64,000 bases of DNA from Kocuria marina (GTDB lineage: Bacteria > Actinomycetota > Actinomycetes > Actinomycetales > Micrococcaceae): contig NZ_JROM01000011.1 in NCBI RefSeq assembly GCF_000786655.1, forward strand, positions 62,001 through 126,000. Reading direction: 5' to 3'. Both the position numbers and the translations under genes were made by a program. Below are positions 43,004 to 51,767 of this stretch, piece by piece (position 1 is the stretch's first letter; every line of letters begins with the position of its first letter). Below the pieces are notes generated by a model. It was given only the letters and a program-made list of their open reading frames with translations, did no database searches and was not told where the DNA came from.

Positions 43004-46000
43004 ATGAACCACGAGACAAGGGCTGGTCGTGGCAGAGCCGCCAAGACCTGCCTCACGACCGCCCTGGGCCTGGCACTGGCCCTGGGCACGGCGCTGCCGG
43101 CGAGCGCCGTCGACATCACCCCGGCGCCCAAGACGGACGACCACAACACCCAGAACCCCGACCGGCTGATCGGCTCGGACCTCAAGGATGCCGAGGGCCA
43201 GGTGGCGGTCTTCGTGCAGCTGCAGGGGCCGAGCGCCTTTGAGGCCACGCAACCCGAGGGCGTGCGCTCCGGGAGCCAGGACCCGGTCCAGGCCGCCGCG
43301 CGCGTGCAGGCCATCCGCCAGTCGGTGGAGAGCATGGGTTCCACCCTGGCCTCCGCCTCCGGGTCCGACCTGCTGTACACCACGTCGAACGCCCTACGCG
43401 GTGTCGCCCTCAAGGGGGATGCCGCGCAGTTGCGTGAGTTGAGCAAGCGCTCCGACGTGGTCAAGATCTCCAAGATCGTCCCCGCCTACCGCAACAACGC
43501 GGGTTCGGTGCTGGACACCAACACCCTCAACGCCTGGACCCAGACCGGCCAGACCGGTAAGGGCGTCAAGGTCGCCATCATCGACTCGGGCATCGACTAC
43601 ACCCACGCGGACTTCGGTGGCCCGGGCACCGTCGACGCCTACAAGAAGGCCAAGGCCTCGAACGACCTGCCGGGCAAGGACTCGGGTCTGTACGACTCCA
43701 AGAAGTTCCTCGGCGGGTACGACCTCGCGGGCGACGCCTACGACGCCCAGATTCCCACGAGCGTGCCGAAGCCGGACAACAACCCGCTGGACTGCGAGGC
43801 CGGCGGCCACGGAACGCACGTGGCGGGCACCACCGCGGGTTACGGCGTGGGGGCGGACGGCAAGACCTACAAGGGTGATTTCACCAAGCTGACGCAGGAG
43901 CAGGTCGGCAAGATGCGGATTGGTCCGGGCACCGCACCCGAGGCGCAACTGATCGGGCTGCGCGTCTTCGGCTGCGAGGGTTCCACCAACCTGGTCCTCG
44001 ACGCGCTGGATCGCTCCCTGGACCCCAACATGGACGGGGACTTCTCGGACAAGGCGGACATCATCAACATGTCCCTCGGGTCCGACTTCGGCCCGGCCGA
44101 CGACCCGCAGAACGACCTGATCGACGCGCTGTCCCGCCAGGGCATCCTCTCGGTCATCGCCGCGGGCAACGCCGGGGACGTCCACGAGATCTCCGGTTCC
44201 CCGGGCAGCGCGCGTTCCGCGCTGACCGTGGCCAACTCGCAGGGCAGCACCGCCGCGCAGGACAAGGCCGAGGGCCTCTCCCCGGACAGCGCCAAGGGTG
44301 AACTGACCGGTTCCTACAGCGGCAGCTTCAACTACAGCGACGCCAAGCCCGAGCAGCTCCAGGGCGACGTCGTGGTCGGCCCGCAGGACAACCGCTTCGG
44401 TTGCGCGCCCTTCTCGCAGAACTTCGGCGGCAAGTGGGTCATGCTCGACTGGGAGGACAAGTCCGGTTTCCCGTGCGGCTCGAAGGTCCGCTTCGACAAC
44501 GTCCAGGCCGCCGGCGGCAAGGGCGTGGTCCTGGAGTCCGACTACTCGGTGGATCCCACGAGCATCGCGGGCAACGCCGGTATCCCGGGTCTGCTCATGA
44601 GCAAGGAATCCGTCGCCAAGATCAAGCCGGCCGCCCAGGCCGGCGGGGCCCGGGTCAAGCTGGCCCCGGAGTGGATCGGTGCCGCCAGGGCAGAGACCGG
44701 CCAGAAGGACCAGGTCAACGATTCGACCTCCCGCGGCCAGCACGGCAGCAACGGGGTCATCAAGCCCGACGTCGCCGCACCCGGCACCAACATCGGTTCC
44801 GCCGGTGTGGCCGCGGGCAACGGCGTGTCGGTCAAGACCGGCACCTCCATGGCCACCCCGCACGTGGCCGGGATCGCCGCCCTGGTGCAGCAGAAGCACC
44901 AGAATTACAACCCCCAGAAGATCAAGGCCGCCATCATGAACTCGGCCGTGCACGACGTGCACGCCGCGAACGGGGCCACCTCCGCGGTGGACCGCGTGGG
45001 TTCGGGTCGTGTGGACGCGCTGCGCGCCGTGAACCAGGACGTGCTGGTCTACGACAAGGCCAATCCGGCCCTGATCTCCTCGACCTTCGGGGTCACCGAG
45101 ATCAAGAACGGCAAGGAGATCTTCTCCCGTGAGCTGGTCGTGGACAACACCGGCGGCGCGGCGCACACCTACAAGGTGCGCTTCGACGCTTCCACCGACG
45201 TCCCGGGCGTGAGTTTCTCCACGCCGGGCTCGGTCAGTGTGGCCAAGGGCGGCAAGGCCACCGTCAAGGTGACCGCCACCGTGGATCGCGCGCAGCTGGC
45301 CAAGACCCACGACCCCTCCGAGGCCGTGACCCAGCTGGGCTTCGCCCGTCAGTTCCTGGCCTCCGAATCCGGCCGCCTGGTCTTGACGGAGAACGGCCAG
45401 GACCTGCGCGTCCCCATGTCGATCGCCCCGAAGCCTGCGGCCGACATGCGCGTGGACAACGCCACGCTGGACCGGTGGGACAAGAACGGCACGAGCGCCG
45501 TCGCCCTCGCCGGCACCGGCCTGGACCAGGGCGGCTGGAAGTCGGCCCTCGGTGCCTTCGAGCTGGGTGCCAAGTCGGGCCGCCTGGATCCCACCAAGCT
45601 GGCCGGCGGCAACTCCCAGTTCGCCGATCTGCAGTACGTGGGCGCTTCCTCGAACCTGCCGCAACTGAAGGCCGAGAAGAAGGACGCGAGCAAGGACGGC
45701 ATGATCAACTTCGGTGTCTCCAGCTGGGGCAACGCGAGCACGATCAAGCCGGACGTCTCCACGGAGATCGCGATCGACACCACCGGCAACGGTCGCCCCG
45801 ACTACATCGCGGCCCTGGGCCGGACGGATGGTCTGGACTACCCGGTGGTGAACCTGTACGGCTACGTCAACGGTGAGCTCAAGGTGATCGACAGCCAGCC
45901 GCTGAACGGTTCCTGGGGTGACGTGGACACCAACACGTTCGACACCAACGCCATGGTGATGCCGGTCAGCGCCGCGAAGCTGGGTATCGATCCCGCCAAG

Positions 46001-46864
46001 ACCGACACCAAGCTGACCTACCAGGTGACCACCTTCTCCGGGAGCATCGACGGCCCCGTGGACCGCACGGGCGTGATCGAGTACAACCCGGTCACCCCGA
46101 AGATCTCCTTCCGCGGGGAACAGGTCAACACATCGCTGTTCACCGACCTGCCCGGTAAGAAGCTGACCGCGCATCGCGGTTCGGAGAGCGCCAAGGGCGA
46201 GGCCCTGTTCCTGCACCTGCACAACGCCACCGGGGACCTCTCCGGCATCCGCGCGGGTCAGGACGGCGCCAAGGCGGAGGTCAAGACCTTCCAGTCCGCC
46301 GCGAAGGCCCCCGAGACCCAGAATCCGATGTTCAAGGACGTTCCCAAGAACCACGTGTTCTACTCGGAGATCTCCTGGCTGGCCAACAAGGGCATCACCC
46401 GCGGTTGGCCGGACGGGACCTTCCGTCCTACTCAGGCCGTGAACCGTGACCAGATGGCCGCGTTCCTCTACCGGATGGCCGGTTCGCCGCAGTACACGCC
46501 TCCCACCAAGTCCCCCTTCAAGGACGTGCCCACCAGCCACGTCTTCTACAAGGAGATCGCGTGGATGAGCGAACAGGGCATCACCAAGGGGTGGCCGGAC
46601 GGGACCTTCCGCCCGTACCAGCAGATCAACCGCGACCAGATGGCCGCGTTCTTCTACCGGATGGCGGGATCCCCGGCGTACACCGCTCCGAAGGCCTCCC
46701 CCTTCAAGGACGTGCCCACCAACCACGTCTTCTACAAGGAGATCGCCTGGATGAACGGGCAGAACATCGCCCGTGGTTGGTCGGACGGGACCTTCCGCCC
46801 CTACGAGCCCGTGCGGCGCGATCAGATGGCGGCGTTCCTCTTCCGCTACGACCAGCAGAAGTAG
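43004..46864 (+). CDS. Secreted subtilisin-like protease with three SLH domains
   Basis: 1286 aa. Signal peptide with cleavage after ASA (residue 35), then an inhibitor-like propeptide to about 165. The S8 catalytic domain has D194 (IIDSGID), H269 (GGHGTHVAG) and S615 (GTSMATPH), with a PA-type insert between H and S. Several beta-sandwich regions follow (about 670-1095). Residues about 1106-1286 hold three S-layer-homology repeats, each with FKDVP-x-x-HVFY, GW-x-DGTFRP and RDQMAAF. SLH domains usually bind pyruvylated wall polysaccharide, so the protease is likely displayed on the wall. AAAGGAC precedes the ATG. A pyruvyl-transferase-family gene lies just downstream, on the other strand. Confidence 0.93.
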   Translation: MNHETRAGRGRAAKTCLTTALGLALALGTALPASAVDITPAPKTDDHNTQNPDRLIGSDLKDAEGQVAVFVQLQGPSAFEATQPEGVRSGSQDPVQAAARVQAIRQSVESMGSTLASASGSDLLYTTSNALRGVALKGDAAQLRELSKRSDVVKISKIVPAYRNNAGSVLDTNTLNAWTQTGQTGKGVKVAIIDSGIDYTHADFGGPGTVDAYKKAKASNDLPGKDSGLYDSKKFLGGYDLAGDAYDAQIPTSVPKPDNNPLDCEAGGHGTHVAGTTAGYGVGADGKTYKGDFTKLTQEQVGKMRIGPGTAPEAQLIGLRVFGCEGSTNLVLDALDRSLDPNMDGDFSDKADIINMSLGSDFGPADDPQNDLIDALSRQGILSVIAAGNAGDVHEISGSPGSARSALTVANSQGSTAAQDKAEGLSPDSAKGELTGSYSGSFNYSDAKPEQLQGDVVVGPQDNRFGCAPFSQNFGGKWVMLDWEDKSGFPCGSKVRFDNVQAAGGKGVVLESDYSVDPTSIAGNAGIPGLLMSKESVAKIKPAAQAGGARVKLAPEWIGAARAETGQKDQVNDSTSRGQHGSNGVIKPDVAAPGTNIGSAGVAAGNGVSVKTGTSMATPHVAGIAALVQQKHQNYNPQKIKAAIMNSAVHDVHAANGATSAVDRVGSGRVDALRAVNQDVLVYDKANPALISSTFGVTEIKNGKEIFSRELVVDNTGGAAHTYKVRFDASTDVPGVSFSTPGSVSVAKGGKATVKVTATVDRAQLAKTHDPSEAVTQLGFARQFLASESGRLVLTENGQDLRVPMSIAPKPAADMRVDNATLDRWDKNGTSAVALAGTGLDQGGWKSALGAFELGAKSGRLDPTKLAGGNSQFADLQYVGASSNLPQLKAEKKDASKDGMINFGVSSWGNASTIKPDVSTEIAIDTTGNGRPDYIAALGRTDGLDYPVVNLYGYVNGELKVIDSQPLNGSWGDVDTNTFDTNAMVMPVSAAKLGIDPAKTDTKLTYQVTTFSGSIDGPVDRTGVIEYNPVTPKISFRGEQVNTSLFTDLPGKKLTAHRGSESAKGEALFLHLHNATGDLSGIRAGQDGAKAEVKTFQSAAKAPETQNPMFKDVPKNHVFYSEISWLANKGITRGWPDGTFRPTQAVNRDQMAAFLYRMAGSPQYTPPTKSPFKDVPTSHVFYKEIAWMSEQGITKGWPDGTFRPYQQINRDQMAAFFYRMAGSPAYTAPKASPFKDVPTNHVFYKEIAWMNGQNIARGWSDGTFRPYEPVRRDQMAAFLFRYDQQK

Positions 46865-46907
46865 TCGCTCCCAGCGGGGTTCACCACATCGGTTGATCCT
46901 CCGCAAC

Positions 46908-46956
46908 GGCGAGGGCCCCGTGGCACCCACAGTGTGGGTGCCACGGGGCCCTCGCC
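46908..46956. terminator. Perfect 49-nt palindromic bidirectional terminator
   Basis: GGCGAGGGCCCCGTGGCACC (from 46908) continues to an exact mirror ending at 46956; the centre is CACAGTGTG. It lies between the convergent protease and pyruvyl-transferase-family genes. Confidence 0.9.
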
Positions 46957-46981
46957 ATGTACCAGTTTTGCGCCGTCTGCC

Positions 46982-48160
46982 CTACCGGCCGTAGAGCTGC
47001 TTCGCCTCGTCCCGCTTGGCGTGCACCGCCTCGGCGAAGCCCGCGGGCGCCGTCAGTTCTTCCAGGGCCACGGGCTCCGGGGTCTGCCCGGCATGGATCA
47101 GCGACCAGTTGGAGCCGACGTCGATCACGGACTGGTGCTTGACGTCGTAGTACCCGGGTTTGCCGCTGAGCGCGACACCCCTGGCCCCGTGCAGCGCCGC
47201 GACCAGATGGTGGTGGAAACGGGTGGTCAGCCACACCTGGTGCGGCCCGAACGTGAAATCCCCGTCCCACGCGGCCTGGAACGGGATGAACCCGTCCGGG
47301 GCCACGACATCCCGCAGCCGGTCGAAGCCCTCATGGTCGTCCCCCGGGATGGCCTCGAGGTAGCGCACGGATCCCCGGGGTAGATCCCACCGCTGCAGCT
47401 GTGCTCGGGCGAAGTCCAGCATCCGCTCGAAGGATCCCTCCGCCAGGGTGTCCGACTGCACGCACACCACCACCTCGCTCGGCGCACCCCCGCCCTCGGC
47501 GCGGGCGGCCGACCCGTCCCCCTTGTGCCCGGCCAGGAGCCCGAGGGCCCGTGCGTGGCGGGCGTCCTCCGCGAGGAGGAAGGCGTCGTCGAACCCCATG
47601 GGCACCCCGGCGACCTGGGCGCTGGGGCGGTCCCGGACGCTGAGGTGGTCCAGGTCCGTGAGCGGGTCCCCGGCGAAGGGCATCAGCCCCTGGCCCGTGG
47701 CGACGATCCGTGCCCCCGAGACCTCCCGGACCGCCCGCATCGCCTCGACGATGTGCAGGTTCGCGGCCCAGTCCCGGTGCAGCACCCCGCCGCCCAGCAA
47801 GTGCACGGTGCCCGCTTCCCGCAGCGCGAGTAATCCCGCGTCGTACTTCGGGGACCCCAGATCCTCGATCAGGCTGCGCATCGAGCGCCCCGAGCCGTGC
47901 TCCACGTCGTGCAGCGCGCGGAAGACCGTGTTGACCACGTGCAGCCGCGGGTGGATGCCGCGCAGCAGGGCGGTGACGGTCCCCGGTTCGCGGACGTCCA
48001 GCCACACGTCCGTGGTGGGCGCGACCTTGGCCAGGTAGTTGACCCAGGTGGCGGCAATCAGCTCGTCCCCGAAATTCGGGTAGCCCGCCCACGAGATCAG
48101 GTAGATCGGGGGCTTGCGAGCGGGAGGGACCCGTCGGTGGTCCTTCAGAAGATTGCGCAT
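46982..48160 (-). CDS. Polysaccharide pyruvyl transferase family protein
   Basis: 392 aa from the ATG at 48160 (a longer in-frame form to 48229 is possible). A -10 TACCCT six bases upstream and no ribosome site suggest leaderless translation. The opening PIYLISWAGYPNFGDELIA is the family signature (GNFGDELI-type), with LLGGGVLHRDWAANL and LTTRFHHHLVAALHGARGVAL (the SxRxHxxI/A-type motif) later. The family adds ketal pyruvate to wall or capsule sugars. Its neighbour is a protease with SLH repeats, which in other bacteria bind pyruvylated polymers; this makes a functional link plausible. Confidence 0.85.
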   Translation of the reverse strand: MRNLLKDHRRVPPARKPPIYLISWAGYPNFGDELIAATWVNYLAKVAPTTDVWLDVREPGTVTALLRGIHPRLHVVNTVFRALHDVEHGSGRSMRSLIEDLGSPKYDAGLLALREAGTVHLLGGGVLHRDWAANLHIVEAMRAVREVSGARIVATGQGLMPFAGDPLTDLDHLSVRDRPSAQVAGVPMGFDDAFLLAEDARHARALGLLAGHKGDGSAARAEGGGAPSEVVVCVQSDTLAEGSFERMLDFARAQLQRWDLPRGSVRYLEAIPGDDHEGFDRLRDVVAPDGFIPFQAAWDGDFTFGPHQVWLTTRFHHHLVAALHGARGVALSGKPGYYDVKHQSVIDVGSNWSLIHAGQTPEPVALEELTAPAGFAEAVHAKRDEAKQLYGR

Positions 48161-48368
48161 GGATGCAGGGTACCCACAGGCGGAACCCAGGATTCGGGGG
48201 TTGCACGGTGTCCCCATCAGCGGGGCCATCGTCGGCTCGATGAATCACCGCGCCGAAGACATCGGCCACAACAGCGCCCGGGCAACCGTCCATCCGGTCC
48301 CGCCTGCCGTGCGCAGGATGACGGACGGCCACCACCGGCGCCCGTGCGGACGGGTAATGTTTTCTCCC

Positions 48369-49862
48369 ATGACTGCACCCCGCCCACCCCATGACGGTCC
48401 CACTGGCGCACGCGGTTCGGCCAGTGTGATCCACGGGGGATCCCGCGAGCACTCGCCGCACGCGCCGTCGCAACCGCAGCAGGGGAGCTACCTCAAGCCT
48501 CGCCACCTGGTGATGATGGCGCTCGGGTCGGCCATCGGCACCGGCTTGTTCGTGGGGACGGGTGCGGCGATCCAGACCGCCGGGCCCGCGGTGCTGATCT
48601 CCTACCTCGTGGCGTGTCTGCTGCTCGTGCTCGTGATGCGCGCGCTGGGTGAGATGGCCGCCGCGGATCCGTCCTCGGGCGCGTTCTCGACCTATGCGGG
48701 CAAGGCCATGGGACCCACGATCGGTCGCGCCCTCGGCTGGTTGTGGTGGGCCCAGATCGTGGTGGTCGTGGCCGCGGAGGCCACCGCCGCCGCGCAGCTC
48801 GTGACCGAGATGTGGCCCTCGCTGCCCCAGTGGTTGTGGGCGTTGATCTTCATGGCCGTGTTCACGGTCATCAACCTGGTGCGCGTGGGCACGCTGGGTG
48901 AAACGGAGTTCTGGTTCGCGCTGCTCAAGGTCGCCGCGGTCGTGGCGTTCCTGGTCGTGGGTGTGCTGTTGCTGATCGGCGTGCTGCCCGCTCCGAGCCC
49001 GGGGCTCTCCAATCTCACGGAGCACGGCGGATTCATGCCCAACGGCATCACGGGGGTCGCGGCCGCGCTGCTGGTGGTCGTCTTCGCGTTCGGCGGCACC
49101 GAGCTCGTGACCATCGCCGCCGCCGAGACGGAGGACCCGCAGACCAACGTGGCCCGCGCGATCCGCACGATCCTGATCCGCATCCTGATCTTCTACGTGG
49201 GCTCCGTGACCGTCATGGTCCTGGTGCTGCCGTGGAACAACGAGGGCCTCTCCTCCAGCCCGTTCGTCGCGGTCCTCACGGAGGTGGGAATCCCCGGGGC
49301 GGACGTCCTGATGAACATCGTCATCATCCTGGCCCTGCTGTCCGCGCTCAATGCGAACGTGTATGGCAGTTCGCGCATGCTCTACTCCCTCGCGCGCCGG
49401 GGATCCGCGCCGCGCGGGCTGGCGGCCACCTCCTCGCGCGGGGTTCCCCGCCTCGCGGTGACCATCTCGGTGCTCTTCGGCTTCATCGCCGTGGTGCTCA
49501 ACTACCTGTGGCCCGAGACGGTCCTCAACGTCATGCTCAACGTGATCGGCTCCACGTGCCTGGTGGTCTGGGCCCTGGCGCTGATCTCCCAGATCATCCT
49601 GCGCAAGCGCGCCGACCGCGCCGGGGTGTCCTCGCCGCTGAAGATGTGGGCCTTCCCGTGGCTGTCCTACTTCGCCCTGGCCCTGTTGGCCGCGATCGTC
49701 ATCCTGGGCCTCCTGGACACCGCCGTGCGCTTCCAGCTCATCGCCACGTTCATCCTGGTGTGCCTGATCGCGCTCGCGTGCAAGGTCTTCACGAGTTCGC
49801 GCGTCCGCCCCGAGGAAACTTCCTCCACCAGCGAGGCCGACGACGTCGCACCCCGGCTCTGA
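48369..49862 (+). CDS. Amino-acid permease (APC superfamily, AAT family)
   Basis: 497 aa, 12 membrane segments after a Pro/His/Ser-rich N-terminus of about 40 residues. YLKPRHLVMMALGSAIGTGLFVGTG is the AAT first helix; VFAFGGTELVTIAAAETEDP and NVYGSSRMLYSLARRGSAPR are the other family motifs. A TAATGT -10 eight bases before the ATG suggests a leaderless transcript. Upstream of the alanine dehydrogenase gene but on the opposite strand, so alanine or a related amino acid as substrate is only a guess. Confidence 0.9.
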   Translation: MTAPRPPHDGPTGARGSASVIHGGSREHSPHAPSQPQQGSYLKPRHLVMMALGSAIGTGLFVGTGAAIQTAGPAVLISYLVACLLLVLVMRALGEMAAADPSSGAFSTYAGKAMGPTIGRALGWLWWAQIVVVVAAEATAAAQLVTEMWPSLPQWLWALIFMAVFTVINLVRVGTLGETEFWFALLKVAAVVAFLVVGVLLLIGVLPAPSPGLSNLTEHGGFMPNGITGVAAALLVVVFAFGGTELVTIAAAETEDPQTNVARAIRTILIRILIFYVGSVTVMVLVLPWNNEGLSSSPFVAVLTEVGIPGADVLMNIVIILALLSALNANVYGSSRMLYSLARRGSAPRGLAATSSRGVPRLAVTISVLFGFIAVVLNYLWPETVLNVMLNVIGSTCLVVWALALISQIILRKRADRAGVSSPLKMWAFPWLSYFALALLAAIVILGLLDTAVRFQLIATFILVCLIALACKVFTSSRVRPEETSSTSEADDVAPRL

Positions 49863-49916
49863 CCCCGCGTCACGCCGACGATGGCGTGACCGAGCGCAGA
49901 TCCCGAGTCGCTCGGA

Positions 49917-49950
49917 CGACGGCGCGCCCCGGCTCCAGGGCGCGCCGTCG
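49917..49950. terminator. Bidirectional terminator
   Basis: CGACGGCGCGCCC (49917-49929) with its exact complement (49938-49950), loop CGGCTCCA, between the permease and alanine dehydrogenase 3' ends. Confidence 0.85.
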
Positions 49951-49956
49951 GCGTCC

Positions 49957-51045
49957 TCAGCTCGCCGCGGGCAGGTCGGGGAAGGCCGCGGCCACGCCCG
50001 GTGAGTGCAGTTGCCCGGCACGGGTCGAGAGCCCGGCAGCCAGAGCGGCGTCGTTCTCCAGGGCGGAGTCCACACCGCGCGCCAACGCCATGACGTACGG
50101 GGACGTCGCGTGCGTGAGCGACTGGGTGGCCGTGACGGGCACGGCGCCGGGCAGGTTCGCCACGCAGTAGTGGCGAATGCCGTCCACGGCATAGACCGGG
50201 TCGTCGTACGTGGTGGGCCGGGTGGTCTCGAAGCACCCGCCCTGGTCCACGGCCACGTCCACGAGCAGCGCATGGGGCTTCACGATCGACAGGTGCTCCC
50301 GGCGCACGAGCTTGGGGGCGGAGGCGCCCGGGACCAGGACGGAACCCACGACCACGTCCGCGCGCGGCAGTTCCTCATCCAGGCGGTGGGTGTCGCTCAT
50401 CAGGACCCGGGCGTGGGGGAACAGCGCGTCCAGTTGTCGCAAGCGATCGCCGTTGGCCTCGAGGATCGTGACGTCCGCGCCGGCCCCCACCGCTGCGCGG
50501 GCCGCGTGTTCACCCACGGTGCCACCGCCGATCACCAGCACGGTGGCCGGAACAACGCCGGGCACCCGACCCAGGAGGATCCCGGGGCCGCCCGCGTGGT
50601 GCTGGAGGTGGTGTGCGGCGTTGGCGATCGCCAGGCGGCCCGCGATCTCGGACATCGGGCGCAACAGGGGCAGCGTGCGCCCCACCCGAACGGTCTCGTA
50701 GGCGATTCCCGTGGTGCCGCTGTCCAGCAGCGCTTCCGTCAGCGAACGACTCGCGGCCAGGTGGAGGTACGTGAACAGTGTGAGGTCCGGGCGCAGGAAG
50801 TCGTACTCGGAGGCGATCGGCTCCTTGACCTTCACCAGCAGCTCGGCCTGCGCCCACGCGTCCTCCTGGGACGTGATCCGCGCTCCCGCCGCGCGGTAGG
50901 ACTCGTCCGAGAAACCCGCGCCCTCCCCCGCGTGCTCCGCGACGAACACCTCGTGGCCTTCGGCGACCAGTGCGGTGACCATGGTGGGGGTGAGGCCCAC
51001 GCGGGCCTCTTCCGGTTTGATCTCACGGGGTGCGGAGATTCTCAT
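49957..51045 (-). CDS. ald: Alanine dehydrogenase
   Basis: 362 aa. N-terminal AlaDH/PNT domain starts PREIKPEEARVGLTP, with the substrate lysine in LVKVKEP and histidine in TYLHLAA. The NAD-binding VLVIGGGTVGEHAARAAVGAGADV lies in the middle, and VDVAVDQGGCFETTRPTTYD is diagnostic of Ald. It oxidatively deaminates L-alanine to pyruvate and ammonia. GAGGAG precedes the ATG. A single-gene unit. Slightly diverged from the best-studied Ald but all active-site segments remain. Confidence 0.95.
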   Translation of the reverse strand: MRISAPREIKPEEARVGLTPTMVTALVAEGHEVFVAEHAGEGAGFSDESYRAAGARITSQEDAWAQAELLVKVKEPIASEYDFLRPDLTLFTYLHLAASRSLTEALLDSGTTGIAYETVRVGRTLPLLRPMSEIAGRLAIANAAHHLQHHAGGPGILLGRVPGVVPATVLVIGGGTVGEHAARAAVGAGADVTILEANGDRLRQLDALFPHARVLMSDTHRLDEELPRADVVVGSVLVPGASAPKLVRREHLSIVKPHALLVDVAVDQGGCFETTRPTTYDDPVYAVDGIRHYCVANLPGAVPVTATQSLTHATSPYVMALARGVDSALENDAALAAGLSTRAGQLHSPGVAAAFPDLPAAS

Positions 51046-51170
51046 GACGGCGCGCTCCTCTCATGGGGCACGCGTACCCGAGGAGGTGTGCTCGGGTCTG
51101 GCGATGGGCCCCGGCTGTCCTCCCATTGTGCCCTGCGTCACCCGCACCGGCACAGGGGGCGGGGACGAAT

Positions 51171-51215
51171 ATGACCCGGGCGCCCGGTCCGTTCAGGACC
51201 GGGCGCCCGGGTCAT
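51171..51215 (-). terminator. Perfect 20-bp-stem terminator after the DUF3151 gene
   Basis: ATGACCCGGGCGCCCGGTCC (51171-51190) and its exact complement (51196-51215), loop GTTCA, 18 bp beyond the DUF3151 stop. Confidence 0.88.
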
Positions 51216-51233
51216 CGCCGCAGCTGGGCGGGG

Positions 51234-51656
51234 TCAGCGACGCGTGATCTGCCCCGCCGCCTCCGGGTCCGAATCGTGGAGGAACTTCTCGATCCGGGCG
51301 GCCTCGTCCATCTCACCGATCTGCGCGGCGGCCTGGCCCAACGCGGCCAGCGCCCGCAGGAAACCACGGTTGGGTTCGTGGGAGTACGGCACCGCGCCGT
51401 GGCCCTTCCATCCATGGCCGCGCAACGAGTCCAACCCGCGGTGGTAACCCACCCGGGCGTAGGCGTACCCCTCCAGGGTGCGGCCGTCCGCGAGCGCCTC
51501 CTCCGCGAGCATCGCCCACGGCAACTGCTCCTTGGGGAAGGCCGCCGCGAGGTCCTCGGCCTCGTCACCCGCGTCGAGGCGGGCCGTCAGCTCGGGGTTC
51601 TCGTCCAGATAGGTGGGAGCCGGTTCGTCCAGCAGATTCTTGCCGAGCAGTGCCAC
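51234..51656 (-). CDS. DUF3151 protein
   Basis: 140 aa cytoplasmic protein found across actinobacteria. Family features are LLGKNLLDEPAPTYL at the start, then YAYARVGYHRGLDSLRGHGW and VPYSHEPNRGFLRALAALGQ. Helical, tetratricopeptide-like composition. No known function; often found near fructose-bisphosphate aldolase in Actinobacteria, and an fba gene is present here about 3.3 kb away on the same strand. AAAGGA precedes the ATG. Confidence 0.88.
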   Translation of the reverse strand: MALLGKNLLDEPAPTYLDENPELTARLDAGDEAEDLAAAFPKEQLPWAMLAEEALADGRTLEGYAYARVGYHRGLDSLRGHGWKGHGAVPYSHEPNRGFLRALAALGQAAAQIGEMDEAARIEKFLHDSDPEAAGQITRR

Positions 51657-51767
51657 AGTGGGTTCCTTTCCACGCCGAGTTCAAGGGTTCGCTGCCACTC
51701 TACGCAGCGCGCACGACGCCGCTCCACGCCGTTCGCGCACGACGTCACCGAGCGCCGTCGAAGCGGC

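Noticed and set aside
47331-50273. Very long minus-strand open frame of about 980 codons
   Set aside because: It overlaps three well-supported genes, has shadow-like composition (runs of H/R/G/D/E) and is a product of high GC on the complementary frames.
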